Source of the DNA: CAXMST01 sp963712765
Lineage (GTDB): Bacteria; Actinomycetota; Thermoleophilia; Solirubrobacterales; 70-9
NCBI GenBank assembly: GCA_963712765.1
Contig: CAVQIX010000006.1
Coordinates: 62,001-126,000, forward strand
Direction of reading: 5' to 3'
DNA: 64,000 nt
Positions 1 to 7,342 of this stretch are shown one piece after another; the first letter of the stretch is position 1, and each line of letters begins with the position of its first letter. The notes under the pieces are model-generated. The model did not search any database and was not told the DNA's origin. It saw only the letters and a program-made list of their open reading frames with translations. Position numbers and translations under genes: made by a program.

Positions 1-282
1 GGCTTCTGTCTGTTTCGCGTGCGCCCCTGCCTGTGGTCGAGTGGGAACGAGACCTACCTCGAGGAGCTCTACGTGGTCCCCGCGCGCCGCGGGGAAGGTT
101 TCGGGAAGGCCCTGATGGAGGCGACCCTCGCCGCCGCGCGCGAGCGGGGCTGCACCCGCATCGACCTCGCCACCGGCGAGACGGATACAGCGGCGCGTGC
201 CCTGTATGAGCGCTTCGGGTTCAGCAACCGCGAGGGTGGGCCGGACGGCCCGGCGATGCTCTTCTACGACCGCGACCTGTAG
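1..282 (+). CDS. GNAT family N-acetyltransferase, C-terminal part
   Basis: The reading frame is open to the left edge, so the N-terminus lies outside the window. About 93 residues remain. They contain the acetyl-CoA binding loop of GNAT enzymes (RRGEGFGKALM, the R/Q-x-x-G-x-G/A signature) followed by helix alpha 4 and the usual ALYERFGF segment near the end. Members transfer an acetyl group from acetyl-CoA to an amine; the substrate cannot be told from this part. The next gene is 86 bases away on the same strand and looks unrelated. Confidence 0.85.
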   Translation, partial: GFCLFRVRPCLWSSGNETYLEELYVVPARRGEGFGKALMEATLAAARERGCTRIDLATGETDTAARALYERFGFSNREGGPDGPAMLFYDRDL

Positions 283-368
283 CAGAACGGGGCGAAGGTC
301 CAGTGTGGATTTGCGCGAAGCGGCAATTCTCGAATTCAGGCTGAAACAGTCGCCCTAAGCTGTCAGGC

Positions 369-725
369 GTGCTGACCATCCCCCGCGCCATCGCGCTCCT
401 GGCGGTGGGAATCACAACGTTCTTCGCGCTGTTTGCGTTCAGGCCGACCCCGTTGCTCGGGGTCGATGGCTCCTCCCTGGCCCGCTCGGTCAATGGCGAT
501 TTCAGTTCGGCGGAGGAGTGTGAGAGCAGGGCCAGGGGCGGTGAGCAGTACTGGAAGTGCTTCAAGTGGGATGACGGACAGAGCGGCGGCGCGAGCTATC
601 GCGTAGAGGTGGATTGGTGGGGTTGCTGGGAGGGCCGGAGAATCGGGGTGTCAGCCAGCGAGCCCGGTACTCCCCGCTCGCTTTCCGGGTGCGTGACCCT
701 CCTCAGCCACGGCGAGCTCCCCTAG
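369..725 (+). CDS. Small secreted or membrane-anchored hypothetical protein
   Basis: This 118-residue protein starts at GTG. It opens with one hydrophobic segment at about residues 5-25, which could be a signal peptide or an N-terminal anchor. The rest is a small polar domain with four cysteines (ECESR, WKCFKW, WGCWEG, SGCVTL) that could form two disulfides outside the membrane. I do not recognise the family. A strong hairpin follows just after the stop, which supports a real transcription unit. The gene converges on the RTX-like gene. Confidence 0.55.
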   Translation: MLTIPRAIALLAVGITTFFALFAFRPTPLLGVDGSSLARSVNGDFSSAEECESRARGGEQYWKCFKWDDGQSGGASYRVEVDWWGCWEGRRIGVSASEPGTPRSLSGCVTLLSHGELP

Positions 726-739
726 AGACCCAACCACGC

Positions 740-786
740 CGAACGCCCCGGAGCACCGCCATGTAGCGGGGCAGCCGGGGCGTTCG
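740..786. terminator. Hairpin between convergent genes
   Basis: A perfect 12-base inverted repeat (CGAACGCCCCGG at 740-751 and its complement at 775-786) encloses a 23-base loop. It sits 14 bases after the stop of the small secreted protein and 16 bases from the stop of the RTX-like gene, so it can serve both strands. There is no T-run on either side, so it is a GC-rich hairpin terminator at best. Confidence 0.55.
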
Positions 787-802
787 GTCCGATCGGGTCG
801 GC

Positions 803-2131
803 TCAGCCGCGCTTGCAGCGCCTGAGCTTGTCGTCGGCGTCGGCGTCGATCACGTCGCGGGTGCGATCGCAGTTGATCCGGTCGACGAACCCGTCGCGGG
901 CGTCGATCAGATCCTTGCCGCCCCAGCCTCTGAGCAGGTCCTCGCCGGGCCCGCCGACCAGCTCGTCGGCGAAACCGCGGCGCCGCCAGGAGATGTCGCC
1001 CTCGAGCCGGTCGTCGCCCTCGCCACCGGAGAGGAGGTCGCGGCCCCTCTCGCCGGAGATGCGGTCGTTGCCGTCGCCTCCCTCGAGCGTGTCGCGGCCG
1101 GCGTCGCCGTCGATGCGGTCATCGTCCTCGCCGCCGTCGACCGTGTCCTTGCCGTCGTCGGCGTAGACGGTGTCGTTGCCGGCCGCGGTGGTGATCTGGT
1201 CGGACCCCTTGCCGCCGCGGGCGTAGTCGCGGCCGGCGCCACCGGTGATCACATCGGCCCCGCGACCCCCGTTGATCGAGTTGCGCCCATCAGCGCTCTC
1301 GATCGTGTCGTCGCCGTCTCCGCCCTTCAGGGTGTCGGAGCCGGAGCCGCCGTTGATCGCGTCGTCGTCATCGCCGCCGTCGATCCGATCCGAGGAGTAG
1401 CCGCCGATCACCGTGTCCGTGCCCTCGGCCGCATTGACCGTGAGATCGCCGAAACCGAGATCCATCGGCCCGTCGAACAGCGGTCCGCCGCCGGCGTCGA
1501 CGATGTCGTCGCCCTCGAGGGCGACGATCTGGACGTCGATCTGTGAGCTCGGACGCGAGTCGAGCCGCTGGTGGACGACCAGGTCGAGATCCGGGCTCGC
1601 CTCGGCGCCGTTCAGGTTGAACGCCGTGTCGTTGCCGACCGGGCCGAGCGCGAGGTGATCACCGCCATCGGAGCCGATCACGCGCAGGGATGAGTCGGGG
1701 TAGCGCCCCCGCTGCGGGATCGTCACGTCGAGCTCGATCTCCGAGCTCCCATCCGCCTCGTCGGTGCGGCCCGGCGCGAGCGGTCCACCCTCGAGATCGA
1801 CGGTCACGGCATGGGAGATGAACGCTCCCGATCCGTCGATCACGATCGTCTCGACTTCATCGACGGCCGGCTCGGCTCCGCAGCCGATCGGCCGCCGGCC
1901 GCTCCCGGTCGTGTCCCATGCCTTGACCGCCTCGCCCTCGCGACCTACCGCGACGGCGATCGTCTTCGGGTTGCCCGCCTCGATCAGCAGCTCGCCGCTC
2001 GGGGCGTCGTAGCTACAGGTCGCGGCCCCTCGCGGCGCCGCAGCGGCGGGGTTGGCCACGACTCCCAGCAGCGCGGCCCCCAGAGCCGTCGCTGAGATCA
2101 GGCGCTTGCAGTTCCTCTTGGTGGCTTTCAT
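803..2131 (-). CDS. Secreted RTX-like (hemolysin-type calcium-binding repeat) protein
   Basis: The 442-residue protein starts at the ATG at 2131, which has a GGAGGG ribosome binding site 6 bases upstream; a longer frame upstream lacks such a site. Residues 1-31 are a clear signal peptide (basic start, AALLGVVANPAAAA). From about residue 230 to 400 there are many glycine/aspartate nonapeptides of the GGxGxDxLx type (GGDGDDTIE, GGAGRDYAR, GGEGDDRLE) that bind Ca2+ in parallel beta rolls. The N-terminal 200 residues have no domain I recognise. The RTX secretion signal and type I exporter genes are absent nearby, and the signal peptide suggests Sec export. The substrate or role is unknown. Confidence 0.8.
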   Translation of the reverse strand: MKATKRNCKRLISATALGAALLGVVANPAAAAPRGAATCSYDAPSGELLIEAGNPKTIAVAVGREGEAVKAWDTTGSGRRPIGCGAEPAVDEVETIVIDGSGAFISHAVTVDLEGGPLAPGRTDEADGSSEIELDVTIPQRGRYPDSSLRVIGSDGGDHLALGPVGNDTAFNLNGAEASPDLDLVVHQRLDSRPSSQIDVQIVALEGDDIVDAGGGPLFDGPMDLGFGDLTVNAAEGTDTVIGGYSSDRIDGGDDDDAINGGSGSDTLKGGDGDDTIESADGRNSINGGRGADVITGGAGRDYARGGKGSDQITTAAGNDTVYADDGKDTVDGGEDDDRIDGDAGRDTLEGGDGNDRISGERGRDLLSGGEGDDRLEGDISWRRRGFADELVGGPGEDLLRGWGGKDLIDARDGFVDRINCDRTRDVIDADADDKLRRCKRG

Positions 2132-2138
2132 CGCTTTC

Positions 2139-2166
2139 CCTCCAGTCGGGATGGGTTGACTGGAGG
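2139..2166 (-). promoter_or_regulatory. Hairpin hiding the ribosome binding site of the RTX-like gene
   Basis: In the mRNA a perfect 9-base stem (CCTCCAGTC pairing with GACTGGAGG) closes a 10-base loop. Its 3' arm contains the whole GGAGG Shine-Dalgarno core of the gene starting at 2131. When folded, the site would be closed to ribosomes, so translation is likely to need opening of the stem by a protein, temperature or a partner RNA. I could not match it to a known riboswitch class. Confidence 0.5.
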
Positions 2167-2214
2167 CAGCATCGATCGCGACCGACGGCGTGCCTAGCCA
2201 CCCAAGGGGGGCAC

Positions 2215-2236
2215 CGGCCACACCTGACGGTGGCCG
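2215..2236 (-). terminator. Possible hairpin terminator after the M16 protease gene
   Basis: A 7-base inverted repeat (CGGCCAC with GTGGCCG) with an 8-base loop lies about 30 bases after the M16 peptidase stop codon, at the end of the long rimP-to-pnp gene run. It lacks a T-run, so this is a weak call based mainly on position. Confidence 0.3.
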
Positions 2237-2266
2237 CCCCCGGCGCTCCGAGACGGTCCGTCGTGA

Positions 2267-3550
2267 CTACAGGGCGAGTGCGGCGCTCACGGGCGCGACT
2301 GCGTCCCGGAAGCGATCTTCGTCGGCCCCGATGCAGGCGGCCGAGAGGTTCTCCGGCGCGTAGAGCTCGCGGGCGAGATCGACGATGTCGGAGGCGCTGA
2401 CCGCGTCGACCTTGGCGATCGTCTCGTCGATCGAGAGGAAGGGCATGTCGAACAGGGCCGAGCGCGCGTTGCGGCCCATGCGGCCGGGTGTCGACTCCAG
2501 ACCGAGCACGGTGCGGCCCTTGACGTGCTCCTTGGCGCGAGCCAGCTCCTCCTCACCGACGCCGTCGGAGCGCAGCAGGCCGAGCTCGCGGCCGACGATC
2601 TCGCAGGCCTCCGAGACGTTGTCTGCGCGCGTGCCGACGTACATGGCGACCATGCCGCGGTCGATGTACTGGTCGGCATAGCTGCCGACCGAGTAGGCGA
2701 GGCCGCGCTTCTCGCGAATCTCGCGGAACAGGCGCGAGGAGGTCGAGCCCCCGAAGATCGTGTCGAGGACGGCCAGGGTCCAGCGACGGTCGTCGTCGCG
2801 CGGGATCCCCGGCGCGCCGAAACAGATGTGGTACTGCTCGGTCTCCTTCGGATAGAAGACCAGCTGGGGCCCGGCCTCGGGATCGGAGGTGTCGGGCGGC
2901 TCGGGATCGCCGCCGGCGGGGCTGAGGAAGCGCTCGGAGAGCTCGACGATCCGGTCGTGGCTGAGGTTGCCGGCCGCCGAGACGACCAGGTTCGAGCCCA
3001 CGTAGCGGGACTGGTGGTAGGCGGAGATCTCGGGGATCGGGACGCCGGCGATCACCTCGGACCGTCCCAGGACCCGCCTGCCGAGCGGGTGGTCGCCGAA
3101 GATCGCGTTGGCGAGCACGTCGTGGACGCGGTCGGTGGGCTCGTCCTCATACATCGCGATCTCCTCGAGCACGACGTCGCGCTCGGAGTCTATGTCGGGG
3201 AAGGTCGGCTTCAGGAACATCTCGGCGAGAACGTCGAAGGCGGCCTCCGTGTGCTCGTCGACGAAGCGCGAGTACAGATGCGTCGTTTCCTTGCCGGTCG
3301 CCGCGTTGGTCGCGGCGCCGAGCCCGTCGAAGTACTCGGAGATCTCGATCGCCGAGTGGCGCTCGGTCCCCTTGAAGAGCAGGTGCTCGAGGAAATGCGA
3401 GACGCCGGCCTGCGCCGGCGTCTCGTCCCTCGAACCCGTCCGGACCCAGAGACCGAGCGTCACCGACCGGACCGAGGGCACTGCCTCGGTGACGACGCGA
3501 ACGCCGCCCTCGGTCGTTGTCAGCTCGATTCCCTCCGGAAGGGTGCTCAA
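2267..3550 (-). CDS. M16 family zinc protease (mitochondrial processing peptidase-like)
   Basis: The 427-residue protein carries the inverted zinc motif HxxEH (HFLEH, residues 52-56) with the downstream glutamates (ERDVVLEEIAMYED, about residue 125-138) that complete the metal site. The length and the second, inactive-type half fit the single-chain PepR/YmxG group. The gene is 18 bases downstream of pnp, the usual position of this protease in Gram-positive bacteria and Actinobacteria, and closes the translation cluster. The natural substrates of these bacterial homologues are not well known. The start is an ATG with a GGAGG-like site inside the pnp tail. Confidence 0.9.
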   Translation of the reverse strand: MSTLPEGIELTTTEGGVRVVTEAVPSVRSVTLGLWVRTGSRDETPAQAGVSHFLEHLLFKGTERHSAIEISEYFDGLGAATNAATGKETTHLYSRFVDEHTEAAFDVLAEMFLKPTFPDIDSERDVVLEEIAMYEDEPTDRVHDVLANAIFGDHPLGRRVLGRSEVIAGVPIPEISAYHQSRYVGSNLVVSAAGNLSHDRIVELSERFLSPAGGDPEPPDTSDPEAGPQLVFYPKETEQYHICFGAPGIPRDDDRRWTLAVLDTIFGGSTSSRLFREIREKRGLAYSVGSYADQYIDRGMVAMYVGTRADNVSEACEIVGRELGLLRSDGVGEEELARAKEHVKGRTVLGLESTPGRMGRNARSALFDMPFLSIDETIAKVDAVSASDIVDLARELYAPENLSAACIGADEDRFRDAVAPVSAALAL

Positions 3551-3568
3551 CTTATTGGTGCCCCGGCT

Positions 3569-5863
3569 CTAGTCGCGTCGGCGACGATCACGGTCGCCTC
3601 GGCCACCCCGGCCGCCACGATCACGGTCGCCTCGGCCACCCCGGCCGCCACGATCGCGGTCACGGCCGCCCCGGCCGCCTCCGCCCCGGCCGCGCCCGCC
3701 GCCGAAGGCGGGGTCACCGGTGCCCAGGTTGGAGAGCTCTTCTGCCGACTTGCCGGCGATGTCGGGATCCTCGGAGAGCCGAAGGCCGATCCGGCCGCGC
3801 TCGCGGTCGACCTCGACCACGGTCACATCGATCTCGTCGCCCTGGCTGATCACGTCGTCGACGGTGTCGACGCGCTCGCCGGGCTTGACGTTGGAGATGT
3901 GCAGCAGGCCGTCGGTGCCTTTGACGATCTCGACGAAGGCGCCGAATGTCGTCGTCTTCACGACCTTGCCGGTGAACTTGTCACCGACCTCGGCCTCGCG
4001 CGTCATCTGCTCGATCTCCTTGACGCAGGCCTCGACCAGCTCGCCGTTGGCGGCGTAGACCCGGACCGAACCGTCGTCCTCGACGTCGATCTCTGCCTCG
4101 TAGGTCTCGCAGAGGCTGCGGATTGTCTCGCCGCCCTTGCCGATGACCGCGCCGATCTTCTCCGGGTCGATCTTGATCGTCTCGATCCGCGGTGCGGTCG
4201 GGCTGAGCTGATCACGCGGCCCGTCGACCGCTTCGGCCATCTTGCCGAGGATGAACTGGCGGCCGTCGTTGGCCTGATCCAGTGCGTCCCGGAGGATGTC
4301 GAACGTAACACCGGTGATCTTGATGTCCATCTGCAGCGCGGTGATCCCGTCACTGGTTCCGGCCACCTTGAAATCCATGTCGCCGAGGTGATCCTCGACG
4401 CCGGCGATGTCGGTGAGGACGATGTAGTCGTCGCCCTCCTTGATCAGGCCCATGGCGACGCCGGCGACCGGTGCGGAGACCGGGACGCCCGCGGCCTGCA
4501 GGGCCATCGAGGAGGCGCAGACCGATCCCATCGAGCTGGAACCGTTCGACTCCAGCGTCTCGGAGACGACCCGGGTCACGTACGGGAATTCGTCCTGCGG
4601 CGGGATCGTCGGCAGCAGCGCCCGCTCGGCGAGCGCTCCGTGGCCGATGTCGCGGCGCTTGGGACCGCGCATGAAGCCCGCCTCCCCGACCGAGAACGGC
4701 GGGAAGTTGTAGTGGTGCAGGAACGTCTTCTTCTCCTGCAGCCCGAGGTTGTCGAGCCGCATGTCCATCCGGGTCGTACCCAGGGCGACGTTGGAGAGGA
4801 TCTGGGTCTCGCCTCGCGTGAACAGGGCGGAGCCGTGAACGCGCGGCGCGATGTCGACCTCGGTCTCGATCGGCCGGATCTCATCCGCGCCGCGACCGTC
4901 GGGACGCTTCTTGTCAACTGCGATGCGCTTGCGGATCATCTCCTTCTCGAAGATGCCGAAGTGGCGGCTGACCTCGGAGCGACGGTCGGCGTCGGCCTCC
5001 TCGTCACCGGTCTCAGGCGCGAGCGCCTCGAGGACCTCGTCCTTGACCGCGCCGATCGCGTCCTGGCGCTCGAGCTTGTCGGGCACCTGGGTCGCCTCGT
5101 CGAGCTTGGAGCCGAACCTGTCCGTGATCTCGGAGAGCAGGCTCTCGTCGGTCTCGGGGGCCTCGACCACCATTTTCTCCTTGCCGGCCTTGGACTCGAG
5201 CTCCTCCATAGCGCCGATCAGCTTCTTGATCTCGCTGTGGGCGATGTCGAGAGCGTCCAGGACCTCGGCCTCGGTGACGCCGTCAGCGCCACACTCGACC
5301 ATCAGGATCGCTTCCTTGGAGCCGGAGACGATCAGGTCCATCTCGAGTTCCTCGTGGCGGTCCTCGGGCGGGTTGACGACGAAGTCGCCGTCGAGCTTGC
5401 CGACGCGGATCGCGCCGACGTACTCGGCGATCGGGATCTCGGAGACGGCCAGCGCCGCGGAGGCGCCGTTCATCGCGAGGATGTCGTAGGGGTGGACGTG
5501 GTCCACCGACATCGGTTGGGAGACCAGCTGGGTCTCGTAGTGCCAGCCCTTGGGGAAGAGCGGGCGCAGCGGTCGGTCGATCATGCGGCAGGTGAGGATC
5601 GCCTTTTCGCCGGCGCGGGCTTCGCGCCTGAAGTAGGAGCCGGGGATCTTGCCGACGGCGTAGTGCCGCTCCTCGACATCCACGGTCAGGGGCAGGAAGT
5701 CGAAGTCCTTGAGTTGGCCCTTGGTTGCGGTGCTGAGCACCATCGTGTCGCCGCTGCGGACGACGACTGAGCCGCTCGCCTGTCGGGCGAACTTGCCGGT
5801 CTCGAACGAGATTTCCTCGCCGCCGATCTCGACGGAGACCGAAGTCACGTCAAACATAGTCAT
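3569..5863 (-). CDS. pnp: Polyribonucleotide nucleotidyltransferase (PNPase)
   Basis: This 764-residue enzyme degrades RNA 3' to 5' with phosphate and can add tails in reverse. The order of domains is standard: first RNase PH fold (about 10-150), alpha-helical linker, second catalytic RNase PH fold (about 325-550, with the conserved FTRGETQ segment), KH (about 560-620, GKGGETIRSL) and S1 (about 628-700). A long Gly/Arg/Asp tail (about 715-764) made of RGG and RGDRDR units follows; such tails are common in actinobacterial RNA enzymes and probably bind RNA. rpsO lies upstream as usual, but two other genes separate them. A long stem-loop occupies the leader. Confidence 0.97.
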   Translation of the reverse strand: MTMFDVTSVSVEIGGEEISFETGKFARQASGSVVVRSGDTMVLSTATKGQLKDFDFLPLTVDVEERHYAVGKIPGSYFRREARAGEKAILTCRMIDRPLRPLFPKGWHYETQLVSQPMSVDHVHPYDILAMNGASAALAVSEIPIAEYVGAIRVGKLDGDFVVNPPEDRHEELEMDLIVSGSKEAILMVECGADGVTEAEVLDALDIAHSEIKKLIGAMEELESKAGKEKMVVEAPETDESLLSEITDRFGSKLDEATQVPDKLERQDAIGAVKDEVLEALAPETGDEEADADRRSEVSRHFGIFEKEMIRKRIAVDKKRPDGRGADEIRPIETEVDIAPRVHGSALFTRGETQILSNVALGTTRMDMRLDNLGLQEKKTFLHHYNFPPFSVGEAGFMRGPKRRDIGHGALAERALLPTIPPQDEFPYVTRVVSETLESNGSSSMGSVCASSMALQAAGVPVSAPVAGVAMGLIKEGDDYIVLTDIAGVEDHLGDMDFKVAGTSDGITALQMDIKITGVTFDILRDALDQANDGRQFILGKMAEAVDGPRDQLSPTAPRIETIKIDPEKIGAVIGKGGETIRSLCETYEAEIDVEDDGSVRVYAANGELVEACVKEIEQMTREAEVGDKFTGKVVKTTTFGAFVEIVKGTDGLLHISNVKPGERVDTVDDVISQGDEIDVTVVEVDRERGRIGLRLSEDPDIAGKSAEELSNLGTGDPAFGGGRGRGGGGRGGRDRDRGGRGGRGDRDRGGRGGRGDRDRRRRD
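3584..3649 (-). repeat. Two tandem 33-bp repeats encoding the RGG tail of PNPase
   Basis: Two identical 33-base units (3584-3616 and 3617-3649) lie head to tail, with a diverged third copy after them. The period is a multiple of three, so each unit adds an 11-residue GGRGGRGDRDR-like block and copy number could change without breaking the frame. Confidence 0.85.
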
Positions 5864-5885
5864 CTATTCTTGTTGTCCTTCCGGT

Positions 5886-5937
5886 GAGGCCGTCGCGCCT
5901 GGCAACGGGAAACGGTTTCCCGGCCGATGACGGCCTC
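5886..5937 (-). promoter_or_regulatory. Long stem-loop in the pnp leader
   Basis: The leader forms a perfect 9-base outer stem (GAGGCCGTC with GACGGCCTC) and, inside it, a second stem (GGGAAAC with GTTTCCC). It ends about 22 bases before the pnp start codon. In Escherichia coli a comparable leader stem is cut by RNase III and lets PNPase shut off its own mRNA; the same logic here is inference. There is no T-run, so it is unlikely to be a terminator. Confidence 0.55.
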
Positions 5938-5970
5938 TTTGCATTTCAGATTGCTCTGCTTAGAGGCGCA

Positions 5971-5976
5971 AGGTTA
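5971..5976 (-). promoter_or_regulatory. Possible -10 element for pnp
   Basis: The hexamer TAACCT on the minus strand would start a transcript near 5964, placing the whole leader stem-loop inside the 5' untranslated region. The -35 region is poor. A separate pnp promoter would make sense because the gene just upstream is broken. Confidence 0.25.
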
Positions 5977-6028
5977 CAGATCGGCCCGGATCGACACGTT
6001 CGGGGCGGCCGTGACCGGCGCTCGGAAC

Positions 6029-6540
6029 TCAGCCTCCGGTCGCCAGTTGCCGCAGCTCCTCGACGATGCCGCTGCTGATCAGGCGCTCGCCTACGAAGGC
6101 GGCGGGCGTTCCGACCAGCCCGGCCCGGATCCCGCTCGAGAAGTCGCGTGCTCGACCCGGGCAGCGACCCGATCCGAGCGCCGGTCGACCTCGAAGCGGT
6201 CGAGATCGAGCCGAGACCTTCCACCCGCCGCCACAGATGCGGGTCGTCGACGTGGCCGCGGTCGTCGAGCAGCGAGTCCCAGCATCTTCCAGAAGGCCTC
6301 CTCCCCTCCCTGGAGGGCGACCGCCTCGGTGGCGGCGTGCAGCGCCGGCGAGCGCGGGCGCTTGCTCTTCAGCGGGAAGTGGCGCACGCAGAGCTCCAGC
6401 GGCAGATCGTGGATCTCGGCCCATTCGATCGCGCACAGCGGGCAGAGCAGATCGATGTACAGCACGACCTGGGGCCCCTTCCCCCGGACATGGTCGTCTT
6501 CTCCGACCGCAGGGACCGCGGCGCTGCCGAGATCGTTCAT
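6029..6540 (-). pseudogene. DsbA/thioredoxin-fold oxidoreductase gene broken by three single-base indels
   Basis: The N-terminal frame reads as a DsbA-like protein with the redox motif CPLC (LLCPLCAIEWAEI) up to EEAFWKML. One extra base near 6278-6280 moves the reading to a second frame that continues sensibly (HLWRRVEGLG). A missing base near 6211-6212 restores the first frame (LDLDRFEVDRRSD). A missing base near 6149-6150 moves it again into the C-terminal frame that ends ...FVGERLISSGIVEELRQL before a TGA at 6029. Each piece looks like family sequence, so this is one gene with three indels within about 135 bases, not three genes. It follows the peroxiredoxin gene by 19 bases. Either the gene is decaying or the assembly has a local error. 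Confidence 0.75.
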
Positions 6541-6559
6541 CGGCGCCCTTGGGCCGCGG

Positions 6560-7018
6560 TCAGACGGCTGTCGCGAGCGCGTCGAAGATCACGTTCGCGC
6601 CGGGAATCTCGAGCGGCGTCGGCGCTGCCATCGAGTAGGCGACGCGGCCCTCCTCGTCGACCAGCACCAGGGAGCGGTTGTTGTGGCCGCGCTCTTCGAT
6701 CAGGGCGCCGTAGGCGCGGGAGACCTCGCCCTTGGGATGGAAGTCAGCGAGCAGCGGAAACGTCAGGCCGAGCTTCTCGGCGAAGGCCTTGTGGCAGTGG
6801 TGGGAATCGACGCTGATCGCGATCAGGGAGGCGCCCTCGTCCTCGATCTCCTCGAGGACCTCCTGATAGATCGAGAGCTGGTCGGTGCAGACGCGGCTGA
6901 AGTCGGCCGGGTAGAACGCGATCACGACCTTGCCGCCCTCGAAGTCGCTGAGGGAGACCTCGTTCTCGTCCTGGTCGAGGAGTGTGAAGTCCGGCGCTCG
7001 GGCGCCGGCCTGGATCAC
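6560..7018 (-). CDS. Peroxiredoxin (AhpC/TSA, BCP-like)
   Basis: A 152-residue thiol peroxidase that reduces hydrogen and organic peroxides. The peroxidatic cysteine is Cys44 in YPADFSRVC, where the usual Thr of PxxxTxxC is a Ser, a tolerated change. A second Cys (Cys75, in SVDSHHCHKAF) is where many 2-Cys proteins of this type have a residue close to the active site. The GTG start overlaps the rpsO stop as GTGA, so translation is coupled to that of ribosomal protein S15. With the broken dsbA-like gene it forms a redox pair inserted between rpsO and pnp. Confidence 0.9.
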   Translation of the reverse strand: MIQAGARAPDFTLLDQDENEVSLSDFEGGKVVIAFYPADFSRVCTDQLSIYQEVLEEIEDEGASLIAISVDSHHCHKAFAEKLGLTFPLLADFHPKGEVSRAYGALIEERGHNNRSLVLVDEEGRVAYSMAAPTPLEIPGANVIFDALATAV

Positions 7019-7284
7019 TTGCGGAGGCCGAGCTCTGCGACCAGGGCGCGATAGCGCTCGAGATCGGTGCGCTCGAGGTAGCGAAGCAGACGACGGCGGC
7101 GGCCGACGAGCATCAGCAGGCCGCGACGGCTGTGGTGATCCTTGCTGTGCTCGCGGAGGTGCTCGGTCAGCTCGTTGATGCGCTCGGTGGCCAGTGCGAC
7201 CTGGACCTCTGTCGATCCCGTATCGCCCTCGCCTTGGCCGAACTTGCTGGCGATATCCGCCTTCTTTTCCTTGGTCAGCGACAT
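7015..7284 (-). CDS. rpsO: Ribosomal protein S15
   Basis: The 89-residue product has the standard length and the conserved core (GDTGSTEVQVALATERI, HSRRGLLMLVGRRRRLL). S15 binds the 16S rRNA central domain early in 30S assembly. I chose the ATG at 7284 (MSLTKEKK) because it matches the family N-terminus exactly; the frame is open further upstream without a better start. It follows ribF and precedes the peroxiredoxin gene. Confidence 0.97.
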   Translation of the reverse strand: MSLTKEKKADIASKFGQGEGDTGSTEVQVALATERINELTEHLREHSKDHHSRRGLLMLVGRRRRLLRYLERTDLERYRALVAELGLRK

Positions 7285-7342
7285 GAGTGAGTTGAGAAGC
7301 ATAGGGGGCCGGGCCTGCTCGGGGCGGCGCGGCTCCCTCCGC

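Noticed and set aside
803..1400. Short repeated GC-rich units taken as a DNA repeat array
   Set aside because: They are the codons of RTX-like nonapeptides, diverged at third positions, so the repeat is at protein level.
2131..2266. Cyclic di-GMP or cyclic di-AMP riboswitch upstream of the RTX-like gene
   Set aside because: Apart from the hairpin over the ribosome binding site, none of the conserved core motifs of these classes could be found by eye.
3565..3720. Possible CRISPR-like array in the tandem 33-bp repeats
   Set aside because: The units are directly adjacent with no spacers and encode the RGG tail of PNPase in frame.
2525..5770. Very long open frame (over 1000 codons) on the plus strand opposite pnp and the M16 gene
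   Set aside because: It is the antisense shadow of two well-conserved genes in GC-rich DNA; its translation is low-complexity and matches no family.
5886..5937. Intrinsic terminator for the rpsO transcript
   Set aside because: There is no T-run on the minus strand after the stem, and the structure lies inside the likely pnp leader.
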